NCBI RefSeq assembly: GCF_900108305.1
Contig: NZ_FNUX01000005.1
Coordinates: 1-64,000, forward strand
Reading direction: 5' to 3'
Length of the DNA stretch: 64,000 nucleotides
From: Nitrosomonas ureae
GTDB taxonomy: Bacteria; Pseudomonadota; Gammaproteobacteria; Burkholderiales; Nitrosomonadaceae
Shown here: piece by piece, positions 1-7,733 of the stretch
Layout: the number at the start of each line of letters is the position of its first letter
Position numbering within the stretch: position 1 is the first letter of the stretch
Position numbers and translations under genes: made by a program
Notes under the pieces: model-generated
The model's database searches: none
What the model saw: the letters and a program-made list of their open reading frames with translations, nothing else
Told to the model about the DNA's origin: nothing

Positions 1-238
1 CCAATACATATGAAGGTGAATTTGCAGATGAAATTCGTTTCAAAACCTCCAATCCATTCATGTCAGGAAAGTTAATATCCAATAAAACAATATCCCAATC
101 GTATTCCTTCGCCTTTTTGATGGTATCTTTGCCATTAATCGCCTCCGCAACAACTTCAATGTCATCCGCTTCACTAAAAATCCGTTTGAGTCCATCACGA
201 AATAATGCGTGATCATCTGCAATCAACACCTTAACCAT
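1..238 (-). CDS. NarL/FixJ-type response regulator, N-terminal part (truncated by window edge)
   Basis: Reading the minus strand from the ATG at 236-238 gives MVKVLIADDHALFRDGLKRI and continues to the window edge, about 79 residues. This is the start of a CheY-like receiver domain: the acidic pair is in IADDH near residues 7-8, and the phosphorylatable aspartate is in the IVLLDINFP segment. The ADDHALFRDGL opening is typical of NarL/LuxR-class regulators with a C-terminal HTH, which would lie outside the window. It is on the same strand as the bicarbonate operon but 209 bp downstream of it. The partner kinase is not visible. Confidence 0.9.
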   Translation of the reverse strand, partial: MVKVLIADDHALFRDGLKRIFSEADDIEVVAEAINGKDTIKKAKEYDWDIVLLDINFPDMNGLEVLKRISSANSPSYVL

Positions 239-365
239 CGATTGATTCCTCAGCGCATGCTACTAAAGTCAGTGGTATTCTAAGCATTACGACGCTACCA
301 ATTTTTGGCCATCGGTTTTCGCGTAATCAGATTCAACTGCAACGTTGGATAATATTGTATTCTGG

Positions 366-425
366 TTCGGCAAGCTCATCGCAAACGTAATGAATGAAAT
401 TTTTGTTTACTCCAGGCTTGCCGAA
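366..425. repeat. 10-bp inverted repeat with long spacer
   Basis: TTCGGCAAGC at 366-375 is repeated in inverted form as GCTTGCCGAA at 416-425, with 40 bp between. It lies between the end of the PII-like gene and the start of the response regulator. It could be a weak transcript end or a pair of protein sites; the spacer is too long for a classical terminator and there is no clear T-run. Confidence 0.45.
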
Positions 426-447
426 GAATCAATCAGATAATTATGAT

Positions 448-765
448 TTACGGTACAGAAACTCGTTGGCAATCGGAAATCAGACACATGCCACCGAAAT
501 CTTTTATCTTGGGTTGAAGCACCGTGAGGAGCTTGTCTGCCTGATTCTTATCACAGACAAGGACTAATACCGCATTGTATTGTTCCAGGATAAAGTCGTC
601 TTGATCCCGCTCGCCTGTTGAACCAAAACCACCTGCTTTTTTAATGATGGTGTAGCCATATACCTCGGCTTCATGAAACAACTGGATCAAATCATTCAGC
701 CTTTCTTCATGAATGACAATCTCGATCCGTTTCATTGATACAAAGGATTCTGGTGTAGAAAACAT
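448..765 (-). CDS. PII-like signalling protein (SbtB-like) next to SbtA
   Basis: 105 residues with the ferredoxin-like PII plan: KRIEIVI first strand (residues 12-18), a central GGFGSTGERDQD stretch in the T-loop position (about 45-56), then NAVLVLVCD and a C-terminal LISDCQRV strand. Start at 765 is supported by GGAG seven bases upstream; an internal Met at residue 11 is possible but lacks an SD. In cyanobacteria SbtB binds adenine nucleotides and inhibits SbtA at low energy or high carbon, and the same pairing here suggests control of bicarbonate uptake. The C-terminal Cys-rich redox loop of some cyanobacterial SbtB proteins is absent. It lies 253 bp downstream of sbtA on the same strand, so it may be transcribed separately. 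SbtB-like versus a general P-II regulator cannot be settled by eye. Confidence 0.8.
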   Translation of the reverse strand: MFSTPESFVSMKRIEIVIHEERLNDLIQLFHEAEVYGYTIIKKAGGFGSTGERDQDDFILEQYNAVLVLVCDKNQADKLLTVLQPKIKDFGGMCLISDCQRVSVP

Positions 766-1018
766 GATTTTTCTCCATAAAATATTAATATCAGCATCGG
801 GAGTTAAGCGCTTAGCGCTTCGTTAATTGCTGGATAATCTCCCGAGGAACCTCAAAGCAATAAGTTGTATTCAAGCGAATAAGTCACTTACTTTAATTTC
901 TGCTATTTCAAGAGGGTAGGCGGCAGTCGGTCTTTTTCTAGCGCTCGCCGCCCTGATATCCCCACCACGGCATAATCTTGCAAATGCCAAATAACTCTTA
1001 TTGCAGCTGTAGTTCCAA

Positions 1019-2011
1019 TCACCACGGATAATAGGTTGCATGCAAGTACTGAGCGGCCGAGTAATACATGGGAATACCTACCACTACGTTAAACGGGAAA
1101 GTAACTCCGAGTGACAAAGTCAGATAAAACGACGGATTCGCTTCAGGGATCGCAAGGCGCATCGCCGGTGGAACCGCGATGTAGGAGCAACTGGCAGCCA
1201 ATACTGCTACCAATGTAATGCCACCGATCGAGTAACCCAAAAGGAAGTGCCCCACGAATAGACCGCATGCTGCACCGAACAAAGGCATGGCGATGCCGAA
1301 GCCGACCAGGAAAACGCCTACGGATTTGAACTCGGACAGTCTTTTTCCCGCTTCCATTCCCATATCACACAGGAATATACATAACGCACCCATAAAGATG
1401 AGCTCGAAGAAAGGTTCGATTTTGTGGTAGCTGGGTTCTGAAACAACCGAACCGATCGCCATGGAGCCGAATAACAACAGAATACTGCCGTTGGTGAAGG
1501 CATCGATCAGCAGATGTTTCATCATTCCTTTGTCAGCTTTGGACTCTCCACCTGTGACTCTTCGGGAATAACCGGCAAGCACCAGGCCAATCATGATGGC
1601 AGGTGATTCCATGATTGCCAGCATGATGATGGGATAGGCTTCATACGTTACGCCAATACCTGCCAGGAACGCAACCGCCGTCATATAAGTACCTGCACTT
1701 ACCGATCCATAGTGCGCGGAAATGGCTGCGGCATTCAGGGGATCGATTTTTCCGAGCCCGCGCAGAACGATGTAAGCAATGATGGGCAGTCCAAAACCAA
1801 ACGCTAGTGCTGCCCATACAGCGGAGAGAGCATCTCCCATGTCCGCTGCGGCAAGTTCCTTGCCGCCATGCAGCCCGATACCAATCAGTAAGTAGATAAC
1901 GATCATCCGATGCATGTCAGGCGGGAACTTAAGATCCGATTTGATGAGGCAGGCAAACATACCGAGTGCGAAGAAAAGTATCGCCGGTACGAGAAGACTG
2001 GATATTGACAT
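1019..2011 (-). CDS. sbtA: SbtA-type sodium-dependent bicarbonate transporter
   Basis: 330-residue polytopic inner-membrane protein with about ten hydrophobic segments. It is recognised by the SbtA/DUF897 features: an N-terminal LLVPAILFFALGMFA helix, the SAHYGSVSAGTYMTAVAFL segment near residues 98-116, and the matching second-half segment LAASCSYIAVPPAMRLAIPEANP near 272-294. The family imports bicarbonate with sodium, feeding carbon fixation; a chemolithoautotroph would use it to supply the Calvin cycle. A strong SD (GAGGAG) ends in the stop codon of the upstream small gene, so the two are translationally linked. The PII-like gene downstream is the expected regulator. No conserved segment appears missing. 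Confidence 0.93.
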   Translation of the reverse strand: MSISSLLVPAILFFALGMFACLIKSDLKFPPDMHRMIVIYLLIGIGLHGGKELAAADMGDALSAVWAALAFGFGLPIIAYIVLRGLGKIDPLNAAAISAHYGSVSAGTYMTAVAFLAGIGVTYEAYPIIMLAIMESPAIMIGLVLAGYSRRVTGGESKADKGMMKHLLIDAFTNGSILLLFGSMAIGSVVSEPSYHKIEPFFELIFMGALCIFLCDMGMEAGKRLSEFKSVGVFLVGFGIAMPLFGAACGLFVGHFLLGYSIGGITLVAVLAASCSYIAVPPAMRLAIPEANPSFYLTLSLGVTFPFNVVVGIPMYYSAAQYLHATYYPW

Positions 2012-2013
2012 GA

Positions 2014-2259
2014 TTACACTCCTCCTCTTATTCCGGTATGGATAAGCCGCACTTTCTTAAGCTCGTCCGGGAGTTCCTCGGCAAACTTGATGCGCTCCAT
2101 TCTTTTGGGTGTATGTTGCTGGGATTGTTCGCGCTGAAGTTCAATTGGAATCTTCTCTTTTGCCGGCGGATTCTTGGGTGTATCGGCGGCGATTATTGTG
2201 CCCGGTAGCATGAGTAGAGCTAGCAGAATAAGTTCGTAAGCTAATATATTTTTATTCAT
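2014..2259 (-). CDS. Small exported protein preceding sbtA, unknown function
   Basis: 81 residues. Residues 1-25 form a signal peptide ending in IIAAD; the mature part is short and highly charged (Lys/Glu/Pro/Gln rich), without cysteines or recognisable domain. The start at 2259 has GGAG seven bases upstream. The stop is two bases before the sbtA start and the last codons carry the sbtA SD, so it is the first gene of the bicarbonate operon. I do not recognise the family. Its position suggests a periplasmic accessory of the transporter, or a leader gene that sets sbtA translation; neither can be shown from sequence. Confidence 0.7.
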   Translation of the reverse strand: MNKNILAYELILLALLMLPGTIIAADTPKNPPAKEKIPIELQREQSQQHTPKRMERIKFAEELPDELKKVRLIHTGIRGGV

Positions 2260-2577
2260 TTCAGTTCTCCAAACTGTTAAAGGTTTTAACCTGGCGTAGT
2301 GAAAAAATCACATCAGGAACCATAATCCGTTCATAAGGACGGAGTGATTGCTCTGTTTTCCTGGGTCATAATTCTTATCTTTTGATCAATGCAACTTATG
2401 TGTGAAGTCGGGTTTATTTTTTACCCTGCCCAAATCGTACAGAAGAATATCGGGCGCTAATATTCGTGCCGACACGTAGGTGCAAACCCTTATATATAAA
2501 CAATATGTACAAAATAATTGTTTTTTGTCGTAAGATTTGCAGCATCTCATCGGCGAATTTACCAACAGGAAGATATT
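2260..2577. promoter_or_regulatory. Divergent control region between the sbtA operon and the two-component pair
   Basis: 318 bp without a convincing gene, holding the promoters for both directions. Small dyads are visible: TCCGT...ACGGA at about 2326-2344, and ACAAAA..TTTTTTGT near 2510-2528 just before the kinase. The second is placed to act as an operator. No exact -35/-10 pair stands out enough to name. Confidence 0.4.
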
Positions 2578-4074
2578 TTGATCACCGTACCCAGAAACCT
2601 CAGTTTCGTAACGATGTTTGAAGCCGCAGCAGATGCCATGGTGCTGGCTGAAGGATCCGGGCATATTGTGCTGGCCAATCCAGCTGCGCAACAGCTGTTC
2701 GGTTATTCGGCAGATGAATTGAGCGGGCTGGCGATTGAAATACTTATCGTGCCCCGGTACCGGAAACAATATCGATATCATCAAGAGCTTTTCTTGAACA
2801 AGCCGGCGCAGCGCTCCATGGGTGCCGGGAATGAACTCATGGTGTTAAGCCGCGATGGCAAAGAAATGTTGCTGGATATCAGTCTGAGTCCCATCAGAGT
2901 GCAGCAGCAACTTTACGTGCTCATTACGTTCAACGACGTTAATCGACGTCTTGATGTCGAGGAAGCGCTGCGAGTCAGCGAGGAGCGCCTGCGTTTGGCC
3001 AAGCAAGCCGCAGGCCTGGGTATTTTTGACTACGATATCAAACGCAATATCATTTACTGGGATAAGCAGATGCGCAAGCTTTGGGGTGAGCCCTCTGAAA
3101 CGACTGTAAGTTACGATGAGTTTGTCGCGAGGATACATCCGGAAGACCGCGCGGCGAGGCAAACCGTTATTGAGTATGCCATGAATCCCGCCGGTAACGG
3201 CGAATTCAAAGCGGAATACCGTATTGTTGATCCCATTAACAGTAGTGAGCGTTGGATATCCGCAAGGGGAAGAGTTTATTTCGAAGCGGGTTGTGCGAAT
3301 CGCTTGATAGGCGTCACCCGTGATGTCACGGAGCAAAAAAATATCCAGAAAAAGCTTCAGGTGCAGCGTGACGAGACTGAGAATATTCTTAAGCAGCAAA
3401 TCGCAGCGCGAACGGCCTCAGCGATAGCTCATGAGCTTAATCAGCCGCTGGCGGCAATTTCGGCGTATAGTGAAGTGGCTCTTCATGCGATACATAACGA
3501 TGGTTTTACCTCGGACAGTTTGAAAAGAGCACTTGAGGGCTGCGTGGAACAAGCGCAACGCGCCGGCCGTAGCTTGCATGAGCTGTTGGCTTTTCTACAG
3601 AAAGGCGAATTGGTAACCGAGCGATTGAATCTAAACGATCTGATACGAGATACATTAACTATCGTAAGTAACGACGGTTACGGGAAATTTTATCTCGCAC
3701 TGCATTTGCAGCAGAATCTTCCGGCTGTGCAGTGCAATCGTATACAAGTGCAGAAAGTTTTGGTAAATCTATTCAGGAATGCTGATGAAGCTATGCGTGC
3801 TGTAGATTTGCCTACCATAACAGTTACCACTCAAGTCGAAAATATGAATGGAACGAATAGAGCTTTAGTGATTGTTCAGGATAACGGTCCAGGACTTGGC
3901 GCCGTTGTGGCAAAACGCATATTTGAGCCTTTTTTTACTACCAAGCCAGCCGGTATTGGCATGGGGCTCGCTATCAGCCGTGCATTGATTGAAACCAATG
4001 GCGGTCATCTCTGGCTGGATCCTGATACACAATCAGGTGCTAAATTTCATTTTACTTTGCCTTTTTCCCCATGA
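2578..4074 (+). CDS. PAS-PAS sensor histidine kinase (FixL-like)
   Basis: About 498 residues when read from the TTG at 2578, which follows CAGGAAGA by a normal spacing; an upstream ATG at 2518 would add 20 residues of low quality, and an ATG at 2614 is also possible. Domain order: PAS (about 12-120, with GYSADELSG), second PAS with PAC (about 135-255, with WGEPSETTVSYDEF), a short coil, HisKA with phospho-acceptor in IAHELNQPLAAIS, and HATPase with N-box NLFRNADEA, G1 VQDNGPG and G2 GIGMGLAIS. No membrane segment is seen, so it is probably cytoplasmic and senses a soluble signal. Whether the PAS binds haem or flavin is unknown. The stop overlaps the next gene's start (ATGA), so kinase and regulator are coupled. 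Confidence 0.9.
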   Translation: MITVPRNLSFVTMFEAAADAMVLAEGSGHIVLANPAAQQLFGYSADELSGLAIEILIVPRYRKQYRYHQELFLNKPAQRSMGAGNELMVLSRDGKEMLLDISLSPIRVQQQLYVLITFNDVNRRLDVEEALRVSEERLRLAKQAAGLGIFDYDIKRNIIYWDKQMRKLWGEPSETTVSYDEFVARIHPEDRAARQTVIEYAMNPAGNGEFKAEYRIVDPINSSERWISARGRVYFEAGCANRLIGVTRDVTEQKNIQKKLQVQRDETENILKQQIAARTASAIAHELNQPLAAISAYSEVALHAIHNDGFTSDSLKRALEGCVEQAQRAGRSLHELLAFLQKGELVTERLNLNDLIRDTLTIVSNDGYGKFYLALHLQQNLPAVQCNRIQVQKVLVNLFRNADEAMRAVDLPTITVTTQVENMNGTNRALVIVQDNGPGLGAVVAKRIFEPFFTTKPAGIGMGLAISRALIETNGGHLWLDPDTQSGAKFHFTLPFSP

Positions 4075-4688
4075 TCATGCATGAACCAACTGTATTTATC
4101 GTGGATGACGATGCAGCCGTCCGGGATTCGCTTATGCTGATGATTGAACAGGCAGATATTCATGTACAAGCTTTCGAGCACGCGAGCGCTTTTCTGAGCG
4201 CTTATCATCCTGATTTCTTTGGTTGCATCATCATCGATGTGAGAATGCCGGGGATGGATGGCCTGCGGCTGCAAGAGGAACTTACCTGGCGCAAGATTGC
4301 TTTGCCCGTGATTTTTCTTACCGGACATGGCGATATTCCGATGAGTGTACGAGCGATCAAGGGAGGAGCAGTGGATTTTCTGACCAAGCCGGTGATACGG
4401 GAAAAACTGCTGGTGTGCGTGCGCGCTGCTTTTGCTGAGGCTGGGAAAAGGATAAGCGACATTGCGCGTAATAAAGAAATGATGTCGTGCTTGATGAAGC
4501 TCACCGGACGCGAGCGGGAAGTGATGACTCTGGCGGTTCAAGGGCATACTAACAAAGAAATCGCATCTTGCCTGGGTATCAGTCATCGCACAGTTGAAAT
4601 TCATAAATCCAAGATCATGCAAAAAACCGGCGCATGCAACTTGCTTGATCTTGCACGCATTGTCCGGGAATGTGATTCGGATGAATGA
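4071..4688 (+). CDS. FixJ/TtrR-family response regulator
   Basis: 205 residues. Receiver domain at 5-125 with acidic pocket VDDDAAVRD, phospho-acceptor in IIIDVRMPGMDG, TGHGDIPMSVRAIKGGAVDFLTKP carrying the conserved Thr and Lys. LuxR-type HTH at about 140-200 (LTGREREVMTLAVQGHTNKEIA, then ISHRTVEIHKSKIM). This is the FixJ subclass, normally paired with PAS kinases like the gene upstream, with which it shares a 4-bp ATGA overlap. It is divergent from the sbtA operon, which is therefore its most likely target; that is inference from position. Confidence 0.92.
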   Translation: MIMHEPTVFIVDDDAAVRDSLMLMIEQADIHVQAFEHASAFLSAYHPDFFGCIIIDVRMPGMDGLRLQEELTWRKIALPVIFLTGHGDIPMSVRAIKGGAVDFLTKPVIREKLLVCVRAAFAEAGKRISDIARNKEMMSCLMKLTGREREVMTLAVQGHTNKEIASCLGISHRTVEIHKSKIMQKTGACNLLDLARIVRECDSDE

Positions 4689-4844
4689 TTCCGCAGCGCA
4701 TGCTCAAAGAATACCGGTATAAGTTTTTGATTATTAATATTTTTATAACCGGAAGATGTCGTTCCCAAATCAATGGAATTCTCAGGTAATGTGTTAGTCT
4801 AATTTTTGGTCTGATACTACAAATATTCAATGGATCTTTTTATG

Positions 4845-5270
4845 CGAGATGTTAAGCGAATGTTTCTGACAATTGCGCTGCTTTCAATCGTGGTAAGCAG
4901 TTCTGTTTGGGCGCATGGGCATCGACATAGTCATTTAAGTATTGGCCTGGGCTATTACGGGCCAGGATATTATGGCGGTTATGGGTATGGCGGCTATGGC
5001 TTCGGTCGCTATGGATTTGGCGGGTACGGCTATGGCTATCCTTCCTATTACTTTCCGCCTGCTTATGCCTATCCTCCAACGATGATTGTTCCGGCTACGC
5101 CGCCTGTGTATATCGAGCAGCAAGCGCAGCAGCCCGCACAATCGGCCCAGCCAGCGCAACCACGCGCCAATTACTGGTATTATTGTAAGGATCCGGATGG
5201 TTATTATCCTTATGTCAGGCAGTGCCCTGGCGGCTGGCTGCAAGTAGCGCCGCAACCGCCCGGGCAATAA
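4845..5270 (+). CDS. Exported Gly/Tyr-rich protein of unknown function
   Basis: About 141 residues. Signal peptide ends near SSVWAHG, followed by a His-rich patch (HGHRHSH), a low-complexity Gly/Tyr stretch of repeated GYG/GGY units (about 38-68), a Pro/Gln/Ala linker, and a Cys-containing end YWYYCKDPDGYYPYVRQC with GGWLQV. That C-terminal motif recurs in many small proteobacterial envelope proteins, usually annotated only as proline-rich. The start at 4845 has GGAT upstream; ATG 4830 would add five residues. The next gene follows after 15 bp, so the two form an envelope pair. The two Cys of the tail probably form a disulfide. Confidence 0.75.
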   Translation, partial: RDVKRMFLTIALLSIVVSSSVWAHGHRHSHLSIGLGYYGPGYYGGYGYGGYGFGRYGFGGYGYGYPSYYFPPAYAYPPTMIVPATPPVYIEQQAQQPAQSAQPAQPRANYWYYCKDPDGYYPYVRQCPGGWLQVAPQPPGQ

Positions 5271-5285
5271 CGTGAGAGGCCGAGT

Positions 5286-5831
5286 ATGTTTACTTTGAGA
5301 AGATTATCCATCTTATTGGTGACAGGTTTAATAGCTGCCTGCGTCAATCTGCCGACTGGCCCGAGCGTCATGACGCTGCCAGGCACTGGAAAGAGCTTTG
5401 AGCAGTTTCGTATGGATGATTTTGAGTGCAGGGCTTATGCCTATGAGCAAATTGGCGGTAAAACGCCGCGACAAGCTTCTCAAGTCAGTGGTGTAGAAAG
5501 CGCGGCGATTGGAGCGGGGCTTGGTGCCGCTGCAGGCGCTGCTATAGGTGGCGGGCAGGGTGCTGCAATTGGCGCAGGTACGGGGCTTCTGGCGGGTGGT
5601 GTCGTTGGTTCGGGCACGGCTGAGACTTCCGGGTATATGAGTCAACGGCAATACGACATGAGCTATATTCAATGCATGTATGCAAAAGGTCATCGTGTGC
5701 CGGTTTCGGGGAGAATTACGGGTAGTCAGCCGGTGAACAGCAATGTCAGCCCAAAGATTACAAACTCATCAGAAAATTTTACGCCGCCGCCACCGCCATC
5801 CGGAAATCCACCACCTCCGCCACCGCGATAA
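5286..5831 (+). CDS. Glycine-zipper lipoprotein
   Basis: 181 residues. N-terminus MFTLRRLSILLVTGLIAAC is a lipoprotein signal with lipobox IAAC, so the mature protein starts at Cys-19. Residues about 73-110 are a Gly/Ala membrane-type hairpin with repeated GxxxG spacing (AAIGAGLGAAAGAAIGGG), the glycine-zipper fold of outer-membrane and stress proteins. The tail after residue 150 is a run of prolines and glycines. DDFECRAYAYEQIGG near the N-terminus and YDMSYIQCMYAKGH after the zipper carry two cysteines and are typical of this family. SD GAGAGG precedes the ATG. Probably an outer-membrane lipoprotein; the exact role is unknown. Confidence 0.8.
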   Translation: MFTLRRLSILLVTGLIAACVNLPTGPSVMTLPGTGKSFEQFRMDDFECRAYAYEQIGGKTPRQASQVSGVESAAIGAGLGAAAGAAIGGGQGAAIGAGTGLLAGGVVGSGTAETSGYMSQRQYDMSYIQCMYAKGHRVPVSGRITGSQPVNSNVSPKITNSSENFTPPPPPSGNPPPPPPR

Positions 5832-5906
5832 ATGCAGGGTGATTGTGTCGTGTAGCGCGATAAGATTAATGAAGCAAATCAATTTTTAGTGACGGGAGGT
5901 TATGAA

Positions 5907-6092
5907 ATGATTGAACAGGAAAAAATCGTAGCGCCGGAGATAGTGTCTTGCGAAGTGTGTTTCAAAGAGATACCGATATCTGAGGCGACGAGTGTCAAAG
6001 CGACGGATTACATCGTATATTATTGCGGTCTAGAGTGTTACGACAAATGGAAGAAACAGGATGAAGATTCTGAATCTTCAAAGAATAGTTGA
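5907..6092 (+). CDS. DUF3330-type small zinc-ribbon-like protein
   Basis: 61 residues from ATG 5907, chosen because GGGAGG lies seven bases upstream; a GTG at 5889 is in frame but would place the SD inside the gene. The protein contains CEVCFKEIP and YYCGLECYDKW, four cysteines arranged C-x2-C...C-x3-C, matching the DUF3330 pattern. Probably binds zinc. DUF3330 proteins also occur beside mercury-resistance and mobile genes, but nothing of that kind is here. The acidic Ser-rich tail is likely disordered. Confidence 0.75.
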   Translation: MIEQEKIVAPEIVSCEVCFKEIPISEATSVKATDYIVYYCGLECYDKWKKQDEDSESSKNS

Positions 6093-6120
6093 GTCAGCAA
6101 GTTGCGGTAGATCGTTCAAG

Positions 6121-6621
6121 TTATCTTCGGATTGTTTCGGTTGCAGCGCGAAAGCTTATTATTCGGGCATTTAATAGGCGCGCCATGCCTTCCGCCCCTT
6201 GCCGCATGACTTGATGGTGATTCCATTTAAATAGCGGCGATGCAATTGGAGCAATCAGGTTTATCCAGCGCCGGTTAGGGTAGACGTGCCAGTGATAACG
6301 CACCACCGTTAGTTCATTTTCACGGAAAAAATTCCACTGGCCAGTTCCAATAATGTCACCCTGTGCTTGACCTTCCAGCAGCGTAAGGGGGATCCAGCCA
6401 GTGACGCGCAGGTCAAATGTAAAGCGATAGGGAATCCGTCCTTTCCAGGTAAAGCGATGCACGCTGCCTATGCCATCGGCATCGCCGGTTTCGAGCTTCT
6501 CCACCGTTTCGGCACCTTTCCACCACGCTGGCCAGTCCAGACAATGACAGATCGCATCGCATACTTCTACTAAAGATGCGTCAATACGCCATTCTGTGAC
6601 AAATTTAAACTCTGTTGTCAT
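6121..6621 (-). CDS. SRPBCC (START/Bet v 1-fold) lipid-binding family protein
   Basis: About 166 residues from MTTEFKFVTEWRIDASLVEV. The pattern of polyketide-cyclase/SRPBCC proteins is visible: an opening strand with WRIDAS, then CLDWPAWWKGAETVEKLETGD, VHRFTWKGRIPYRFTFDLRV, and a closing helix WNHHQVMRQGAEGMARLLNAR. The fold makes a deep hydrophobic cavity; the ligand is unknown. The start at 6621 is four bases after the stop of the upstream LolA-like gene, so the two are co-transcribed; an upstream extension within that gene is rejected. Confidence 0.8.
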   Translation of the reverse strand: MTTEFKFVTEWRIDASLVEVCDAICHCLDWPAWWKGAETVEKLETGDADGIGSVHRFTWKGRIPYRFTFDLRVTGWIPLTLLEGQAQGDIIGTGQWNFFRENELTVVRYHWHVYPNRRWINLIAPIASPLFKWNHHQVMRQGAEGMARLLNARIISFRAATETIRR

Positions 6622-6625
6622 ATTA

Positions 6626-7264
6626 CTATTGATCAAAGAAATCGGGAGGAAATACCGGATTAATCCGATAATCCGACATTTCCACTTGTTCAATCCAACT
6701 GCCATCCGCTCTGTAACTTATCACTTTAAGAGGAAAGCCGGTGGCAATGTTCAACCACAGCTGGAATCGGGTTATGTCATTTACGCTGAAACCGCGTTCC
6801 GCCTCGACATCAAGATGTAAAGCAGTTTCTCCGGCCATTGACTCCTGGCCGATCACAGTGGTTTTGCCATGATCCTGCAGCGTCATGATGTTTTGATATA
6901 AAGCACCGAGATCCGAACGATCGATCCGCTGACCGGATGGATTTTGAATCACTTTATTTTCCGGGCTTAAGCTTAAAGAAGGGAATTTGCCATGTCCCAA
7001 TACCCATAGTTTGACTTTCCCGGAGTTCGGGCTATAAATCAATACTGCGCCTCTGAATACCGGTGCAATCATTTCTATGCGGACATAGCCGGGCTTTTTG
7101 AAGTAATAGCGAATGATATCCGGATTGCCGGGTTGCTTGCTGTGTATGGATTTGATCGTTGCCTGATAGGTGTTTACGTGCTGATAGTGATCAGCAGCAC
7201 TTTGAATCGGGTTTGTGCTATCCGGTAGAAATAGTGCCATGGTGAGCATTATACCGGGCAACAT
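6626..7264 (-). CDS. LolA-like / DUF1571-like exported protein
   Basis: 212 residues. A short hydrophobic N-terminus (MLPGIMLTMALFL) may be a signal sequence. The rest reads as alternating strands of a LolA/LppX-type open barrel: TYQATIKSIHSKQPGN, RYYFKKPGYVRIEMIAP, AVLIYSPNSGKVKLWV, then ALHLDVEAERGF, QLWLNIATGFPLKVISYR. Proteins of this fold carry lipids or lipoproteins through the periplasm. The downstream SRPBCC gene also has a lipid-cavity fold, so the pair may act together. The DUF1571 assignment is tentative. Confidence 0.7.
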   Translation of the reverse strand: MLPGIMLTMALFLPDSTNPIQSAADHYQHVNTYQATIKSIHSKQPGNPDIIRYYFKKPGYVRIEMIAPVFRGAVLIYSPNSGKVKLWVLGHGKFPSLSLSPENKVIQNPSGQRIDRSDLGALYQNIMTLQDHGKTTVIGQESMAGETALHLDVEAERGFSVNDITRFQLWLNIATGFPLKVISYRADGSWIEQVEMSDYRINPVFPPDFFDQ

Positions 7265-7310
7265 GGATATCGCGCCTTAGGGAGATACTGAATAATTGCC
7301 TGCGCAAGAA

Positions 7311-7694
7311 TCACGGTGATGGAATAACGTAATCCGCCGTCAGCATTTCCAGAAGATGTCCGTTAGGATCGCGAAAATAAACGCCACGGCCGCCATAATT
7401 ATGATTGATTGTCATGTCGTCTGCATTGCCCGGGCCGCTGCCGTAGGGAATGTGCTCAGCCTGCAGCCGCGTAAATAAGGTGCCAAATTCTGGTTCGGAT
7501 ACTTTGAATGCATAGTGAAGCGGCATAAACTGTTCCTGGTTATCGAAATCGAGGCTTAATGTGTCGTTAACGCGCACGACAATAAAATGTGAAAATACGC
7601 CCACGTATTCAAAGCCAAATACGCGGCTATAAAATTTCGCCGATGCGACTTTATCAAAGCAGGGCACAATGGTGTGATTAAGGGTAATTGCCAT
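7311..7694 (-). CDS. VOC (glyoxalase/bleomycin-resistance) family protein
   Basis: 127 residues with the paired beta-alpha-beta-beta-beta units of vicinal oxygen chelate proteins: LNHTIVPCFDKVASAKFYSRVFGFEY in the first half and HYAFKVSEPEFGTLFTRLQAEHI...GGRGVYFRDPNGHLLEMLT in the second. Metal-ligand candidates are the His near the N-terminus, the His in LHYAFKV and the Glu in LLEML. AAGGAGAACAGAT precedes the ATG. The substrate is unknown. Confidence 0.88.
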   Translation of the reverse strand: MAITLNHTIVPCFDKVASAKFYSRVFGFEYVGVFSHFIVVRVNDTLSLDFDNQEQFMPLHYAFKVSEPEFGTLFTRLQAEHIPYGSGPGNADDMTINHNYGGRGVYFRDPNGHLLEMLTADYVIPSP

Positions 7695-7733
7695 ATCTGT
7701 TCTCCTTGCAAGGATTATTTATTAACATTCTAA

